DNA of 64,000 nt from Calamus simplicifolius. Lineage: Eukaryota > Streptophyta > Magnoliopsida > Arecales > Arecaceae. Of this stretch, positions 59,301 through 64,000 are shown piece after piece (position 1 is the first letter of the stretch; each line of letters begins with the position of its first letter). Where the stretch lies: contig UESW01004076.1 of NCBI GenBank assembly GCA_900491605.1, forward strand, positions 65,231 through 129,230. Direction: 5' to 3'. The notes beneath the pieces were generated by a model that saw only the letters and a list, made by a program, of their open reading frames with translations, searched no databases and was not told where the DNA came from. The translations under genes and the position numbers were made by a program.

Positions 59301-62300
59301 GGTCAGTCAACGGAACCAATTAAGTAACCACAATCTCTTTACCTTCTAGACACCAATGACCAATCAGACCTTGAAAGGATTTGCACTGTGATTTTTACAC
59401 TACCACCAAATTCATGCATAGAATAAATCTAGTATGCAGAACAGAACATTTCAATATCTATTTAATGAATTTTAAAATTATCATCTTAAGAAAAAAATTT
59501 TGTTAATTAAAACACGTCCGGCCGTAGCTCATTATTCCCTTGGGCCAGTCTATGCAAACCACCGTAGGCATAGAGACTCAGGAGGCGTATTTTAATACAA
59601 AAATTTAAACTCAAGAAACAAATGATAAAATAAATCATGTTACATGATTTAATAAAACATTAAACAGATAATAAATGCATTTAAAATCGAACCAATCCAT
59701 ATTTTAAATCGTGAGAGAACGGAAAGACCATAAGCGAGAAAAACGAAAACCGAAAGTTTTCTCTCCTCTTTTTAATATTTCACCAATGTGGTTATTGAAG
59801 CCACGTTTCCGCTGCATTTCTCTCCTTTAGTTTTTCATTTCTCTCCTTTAGTTTTTCTTTTCTTTAAAGCTACGTTTCTTTCTTTTTCTTTCTTTAATGC
59901 TATCTCTTTAATACCATAAAAAGAAATTTGGGAAACATTTAATGCTAGAAAGAAATCTTTAATAGACCACGTTTTGTTTCCGCAAAATCGGAATCTGAAT
60001 TATTTTTAATGGTTTCTGTCAATTCCGTGATCAGAACTGATCGAAACCAACCTTTGATCCGAAAAATTAAAAACGGAAAACACGCGGCATTAACGGCTTG
60101 AAAAGAGAAACTTAATAGAAATCATCGCAAATAAGGCAGAGGTTTTAAACCTTGTTCTGATACCAAATGTTAGACTTAATTTACTTAAATATAATTACCT
60201 CCAGCCATTATTATTTAATGGTGGTAAGGAATCTGATCTTCCTATGGACTGCACGGGAGATCTTCCTTCCTTAACGATATCGATTGATCTTCTTGATCTT
60301 TCCTCTTCCTCTCGATGGATCGGTCTTCTAATCAATGAGCTCTCGCATCCAGATGGTGTATGCCTTCATGATTGCTCTTGATCAGGGACTCATTTCCAAT
60401 GCCTCCACTTTTAGGTTTCTCTCTATAGAACCTTAAGATCTCTCTCGAGGACGAACATTGATCTCTCTCGAGAACCTTGTTCTGAAACTATAGGATCTCT
60501 CTTGAGAGAACCGTATTCAGAAACCTTAGGATCTCTCTTGAGAGAATAGTGTTCTGAACCCTTAGAGAACCCTTCGTAATGAAACCTTAGGATGGGTTCC
60601 TATTTTATACCCTTTTCCTTCAACGCTTGCCCCATCAAGCGAGCGCTTAGGAATTAAGGGAGGAAGCGGGCGCTCAGGAATTAAGGGAGGAAGCGAGCGC
60701 TTAGGAATTAAGAGAGGGGCTGTTATCACTTTAATGGGGGATACGTTGATTTAATAAATTAGGACCATTAATTAGATATGTTACTACAGATCAAAATTAC
60801 GTTCTTGTGAGGGCACGAGCGCAAATTGACAACCAACCTTCGGCGAGCAACAAGGTTTAGCCTATGTCGGCTAATTATGTGACATTTGATCAATTATACG
60901 TACCCATTTCTTTGATTTTTGATCATTTAATTCTTATCTTCATGTTTATCTTTATGTATTGAAAAGTTAACTGTGAACAGTTATAAGATAACTATCTACA
61001 CATTTATTTTCATTATATTTAGAAAGAAATAATTATATGCAATGTAAAAAATGATCATACTAGAAGAAATTAAGACCGTATGTTAGATAAACTTTATAAG
61101 GAGAACAACTTTATAAGAGGGGATGGTTTTATTCAACAAGAAATTTTGCTTAAGTTGAGCCAATGAAAATCGACCATCATAACTCATTTTAGCAACCCAT
61201 GATTTGGAAAATATATGCTTAGTAAATTAGATAACTTTTGATAACTCATTTTGGCAGTAATTCCATGCACAACATTCTATCAGAATGGAAATGTTAACAC
61301 TATGTTTGCGTTTCATTGCCCCTGAACCCTGCAAGAGGTATATATATATATATATAGATAAATATATATTACTCCTGATTTCTATTTTTCCTTGGGAAAG
61401 TCATTAGTTCTAGGGAGTCAGAAATGTACAAACAAGTGCTATAAAATTCAACCATCAAACAAAAAAAAACCTTTTATTTACTAATTGTACACTTAATTAA
61501 ATAAATATGAGGGCAGAAAATGATTGATCAAAGGATGACATATTTTAGCCTCAATAAGACTAGATTGCACGATAAACTTTAACTGTACATCACGGTGAGT
61601 GGAGGATTACATCGAAAGACACAAATTATTCTATAAATAAGATTGCTTCTTTGTGGTGCGTAAAGAGAGTAGATAAAGGATATGACCTGCAGTTTAAATC
61701 TAAAAGCAGAAACAGCAGGAAAAAAACATATGAAAGAGAAAATTACTAGAAATTAGTAGACAGACAACATGAAACACATAATGCACTTCCTTCAGGAAAT
61801 CTTTTTTTAAAAAAAAAATACATATACTTTTTAAGAGAAAACAAATTACACATCTAAAACCAGAGAAACCCTACCACATGCCCATATAACCGAATTTTAG
61901 TAGCATAAAGGGATGTCTATGGTGGTGCTTCACGGTTATCACAATTTGACTTGTTTAACTAAACAAGGTTCAGATCATCATCTAGCATTTTAATAAACTT
62001 AAACAGCAGAGGAAAAGATAGTTTTCATCTAAATACTTTGTTACAACATCAATAAAACAGAATATCTGAAATTTTTGAATGAAATACATGCTTCATAATT
62101 CTTGTAAAATATTATATATAAGATTCATTCTAAACTATTGTGGAAGGAAAGTATAGATAATATCTACATCATTTCCCCACAGCAGTTAACAGAGGACTTC
62201 AATTACCATTTTCATGTCTTCCAAGAACCATGCATCAAACAGATGAGCTCATAAATTTAGATAAAGTTAGGCTTCCATTAATATATATTATTACCTTGCA

Positions 62301-62466
62301 AGTCCCATGGCTCTATCTTATTCAAATCAATCTCTCTGATCACATCCAAATCGAACTTCTCAAACGAGATCTTCTTCTTTAGATAGTAGAGGAGGAGCTC
62401 CTCATCGGTCGGGTGGAACCGAAACCCAGGTGGAACTCCGGAGTTCGGCGACGAAGACGACGCCAT
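53338..62466 (-). CDS. NAC transcription factor, BEARSKIN/SOMBRERO type, partial (exons 1 and 2)
   Basis: Exon 1 (62466-62295) encodes [20 protein letters not shown] through [13 protein letters not shown] (NAC subdomains A and B). Exon 2 (53615-53338) encodes [40 protein letters not shown] and [20 protein letters not shown] (C and D, DNA-contacting). GT-AG borders join in frame to 150 residues. Text and intron positions fit the BRN1/BRN2 and SMB clade, regulators of root-cap cell maturation in Arabidopsis. I chose the ATG at 62466 because a TATA box lies about 65 bp upstream, although the frame stays open to 62625. Intron 1 is 8.7 kb because it holds a copia element. Exon 3, with subdomain E and the activation region, is missing, so the gene is truncated here or has a very long second intron. 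Confidence 0.88.
53802..54422 (-). repeat. Copia 3' LTR (element orientation)
   Basis: 621 bp. It contains four palindromic words of the type GATCTCTCTCGAG or TCTCTTGAGAGA (about 54069-54180) and three copies of a motif with GCGAGCGCTTAGGAATTAAG (about 54270-54350). Confidence 0.95.
54716..56300 (-). pseudogene. Copia reverse transcriptase and RNase H
   Basis: The RT is almost continuous: [58 protein letters not shown] and the active site [12 protein letters not shown]. RNase H has [40 protein letters not shown] and [15 protein letters not shown]. The frame is lost just before the end at about 54805, where the usual [12 protein letters not shown] continues in another frame to a TAA at 54716-54718. 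The enzyme core is therefore nearly intact and only the tail is shifted. Confidence 0.93.
56300..57940 (-). pseudogene. Copia protease and integrase
   Basis: The protease reads [17 protein letters not shown] near 57905 with the catalytic Asp-Ser-Gly. The integrase zinc finger has [17 protein letters not shown] near 57500. The core has [20 protein letters not shown] and, after a frame break near 57100, [20 protein letters not shown] carrying the catalytic Glu. The C-terminal GKNEY-like part reads [20 protein letters not shown]. Frame breaks near 57540, 57390 and 57100. Confidence 0.9.
57960..58646 (-). pseudogene. Copia gag
   Basis: The start [20 protein letters not shown] and the UBN2-type core ([31 protein letters not shown]) are followed by a frameshift at about 58385, then [20 protein letters not shown] and [21 protein letters not shown] zinc knuckle ([13 protein letters not shown], here in shifted frame) lies near 58010. 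At least two frame breaks, so Gag cannot be made whole. Confidence 0.88.
58650..60149 (-). other. Long leader of the copia element
   Basis: About 1.5 kb of AT-rich sequence between the primer-binding site and the gag start. It has no open frame of note. TTCCTGTGGG-like words recur at about 58860, 58939 and 59005. A leader intron or packaging signal is possible but not shown. Confidence 0.6.
60150..60166 (-). other. Copia primer-binding site (initiator tRNA-Met)
   Basis: TGGTATCAGAACAAGG on the minus strand, directly inside the 5' LTR. The first ten bases match the standard plant tRNA-iMet complement. Confidence 0.85.
60168..60788 (-). repeat. Copia 5' LTR (element orientation)
   Basis: 621 bp. 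It differs from the other LTR by an extra T near 60300, an A for C near 60456 and one G fewer near 60717. It would supply the promoter. Confidence 0.95.
60794..62294. other. Original NAC intron 1 sequence
   Basis: AT-rich, no coding signal. Without the copia element and one target duplication the intron would be about 1.7 kb. Confidence 0.6.
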
Positions 62467-62526
62467 CCTCGGCCAGGCCCTTGGAAAACTTGGAGCAAAG
62501 TTTGAGACATGGGGTGGCACCAGTGC

Positions 62527-62540
62527 AGTTATATATGTCA
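62527..62540 (-). promoter_or_regulatory. Possible TATA box of the NAC gene
   Basis: The minus strand reads CATATATAACTGCA, about 65 bp upstream of the chosen ATG. This supports 62466 rather than the upstream in-frame ATG at 62625. Confidence 0.45.
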
Positions 62541-62625
62541 TTGGTGCCAAAAAGTTGACGCCGGCCGGCAGCGACGCCGGTGGGCTGGGATAAAGCCGGT
62601 AGCGTAGAAAAGAAGTCATGGGCAT

Positions 62626-62875
62626 GAGACTAGAGGAGATTTAAGGTTATTTTACTAGCAGCTTGTTATTTTAATCTGTTAACGATCCCGAGGAATACAA
62701 TAGTAATTCAATTATGGGATTATTTGATTGTTCCCGAAGCAAGCGTAGTTTCGTCTTCAGAGCTATAATTCCTAGAGGTCAGCGTACGAACGTTGAAAGA
62801 AATAGGAGTTATGTGATTGGCTTTGGAGCTGAGAGCAGGTGGAATAACCCTGGCATCGTAAAAAGCCACGCAGTG

Positions 62876-62919
<44 letters not shown>

Positions 62920-63600
62920 TTGTTATTGTTTATCATTACAATCTAATCAAATTTTTAGAGGAGCTAATTATGTCTGATCGAGTTTGGATTCTCTTGATTC
63001 CCCTTCCTGTCCAAGGACAGCAAAATTGAACCCAATCCATATTCACCCACCATATATAAATGGGTTTAGATTTCAATTAAACAGGCTCGAATTATAAATG
63101 GGTTAACTCATCTAAATATGTATATTAAATGAATTGGGTTTAAATTTGATGTCCTTAATTTGGGTTTGAATTTGATGTCCTTAATTCATTTAAGTAATTA
63201 GTTAGATCGGATGAATCGAGTTGATCCATTTATCCAATCCATTTATGCTACTAGTTAATAGGTTAAACGAGTTAAACGGATTAAATAAGCTGACATATGA
63301 CCTTTTATATTTGATTAACAAGTTAAATGGATTAAACGAGTTGGATCGAGTTATATATTTATTTATTAAACAAGTCAAGTTTGAATTTAAAATTCTGATC
63401 CATTTAACAAATGAGTCAAGTTCAGATTGATAGTTTTTAATTATTGTCAATCTGTATATGATCTGATCCGTATATGATCCAACCCAGCCCATTTATCATG
63501 GCTATTCCTATTTCCATTCATGAATGCAATGCATGCGTAGCAAAGAAGGATCAGAAAGAAGGAAGTTTTAGAAGGTGGTTTCCTATGGTTCTGAAAATCA
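62626..63600. other. NAC upstream region with repeats
   Basis: It contains a GT microsatellite and, from about 63000 to 63490, an AT-rich patch of degenerate GGTTAAACGAGTTAAACGGA-like words. These give an Asn/Leu-rich frame on the plus strand, which I read as repeat rather than gene. Confidence 0.5.
62877..62918. repeat. TA-TG microsatellite upstream of the NAC gene
   Basis: A short TA run followed by about 15 TG units. Confidence 0.95.
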
Positions 63601-63639
63601 GCCTAATAACTCCTCTGGTCTAACCCAAAGAGTTTGGAT

Positions 63640-64000
63640 CTAGATCGAACTAGCCTTATCTTAGATGCTGTGGTGCTATCAAGGCCCAGGTGGGCTAACT
63701 TGTATTGGGCTGGGTTTGAGTCCAAGGGTTGAGATTAAATCAAGTCACGGGTGTACACGGGCTTGGGGATTAGTTTAATCTCATTGGTTTAGTCCATGGG
63801 AGTTTTTGTTGAGTCTGGGCCTGGCCCACTTCGTGGATGTATTTAAACCCTAGTCTCTAGGGTTTGGATGAAATAGAGAATAGATTCTTTTCTCCCAAAA
63901 AATTCCCTTCTCTCATCATAGGGCGGCAGCCCTTTCTTTCTCCTCCCCATCTTCCTCCTTTTCAAGAAGTAAACCTAACAGGATTGGAAATCCTTAGTTC
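63640..64000 (+). promoter_or_regulatory. Possible promoter and leader, or LTR, cut by the window edge
   Basis: A TATA-like GTATTTAAACCCTAG at about 63839 is followed by GGCGGCAGCC and a CT-rich leader (TTTCTTTCTCCTCCCC), an arrangement seen in plant 5' UTRs and in LTRs. The edge prevents a decision. Confidence 0.3.

Larger units (their letters stand above)
53802..60788 (-). mobile_element. Ty1/copia LTR retrotransposon in NAC intron 1
   Basis: Two 621 bp LTRs (53802-54422, 60168-60788), both starting TGTTAGACTT and ending GTTACTACA, are flanked by GATCA at 53797-53801 and 60789-60793. I count three differences between them. The minus strand next to the right LTR reads TGGTATCAGAACAAGG, complementary to initiator tRNA-Met. 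A polypurine tract (AAGTGGGAGAA) adjoins the left LTR. Gene order is gag, protease, integrase, RT, RNase H, as in Pseudoviridae, in the same orientation as the NAC gene. Confidence 0.96.

Noticed and set aside
62467..62625. N-terminal extension of the NAC protein from the ATG at 62625
   Set aside because: A TATA box lies inside this stretch, NAC proteins of this clade start close to the [10 protein letters not shown] motif, and the extra residues have no conserved feature.
63202..63492. Asn/Leu/Ser-rich frames on both strands
   Set aside because: Produced by degenerate GGTTAAACGAGTTAAACGGA-type repeats. No start, splice or domain evidence.

Overview
This is nuclear DNA from a flowering plant. 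Introns have GT-AG borders, the two host genes are a serine carboxypeptidase-like gene and a NAC transcription factor, and LTR retrotransposons are abundant. A monocot such as a palm is plausible from the style of the host proteins, but the sequence does not name the species. Most of the window is transposable elements nested in or beside two damaged host genes.

Left part (1-18226). A possible last exon of an upstream gene sits at the left edge. At 3521-6584 lies a 1.4-1.6 kb tandem duplication that ends at the start codon of a carboxypeptidase gene of the SCPL51 type. That gene (6589-18124) is a pseudogene: it has an in-frame stop in exon 7, frameshifts in exons 8 and 10, a 7.0 kb retrotransposon in exon 8 flanked by the duplicated pentamer GTATG, a 200 bp palindromic MITE in intron 10, and no 3' end after the first codons of exon 11. 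The inserted retrotransposon (8199-15207) lies antisense, has GC-rich 2.1 kb LTRs full of tandem repeats, and keeps only a decayed gag.

Middle part (18227-51028). A CACTA-type transposon end (18227) runs into a 2.2 kb array of about 84 bp GATC-rich units. Then come two copies of a 5.9 kb segment (21445-27410, and 30894-33880 resuming at 48133-51028). The second copy is split by a 14.2 kb Ty3/gypsy element of Tat type (33881-48127, target duplication GACCT). That element has pol but has lost most of gag, and its 3' half carries three apparent minus-strand transcription units, one of them a spliced gene with a domain resembling PF04195. The second copy of the segment stops exactly at a lone N (51029), so an assembly join or haplotype duplication must be considered.

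Right part (51030-64000). A minus-strand NAC gene of BEARSKIN/SOMBRERO type has exon 1 at 62295-62466 and exon 2 at 53338-53615. The intron between them holds a 7.0 kb Ty1/copia element (53802-60788, target duplication GATCA) with nearly identical LTRs but a frameshifted pol. The third NAC exon, with the end of the NAC domain, was not found. The last kilobase is AT-rich repeat followed by a possible promoter or LTR cut by the window edge.
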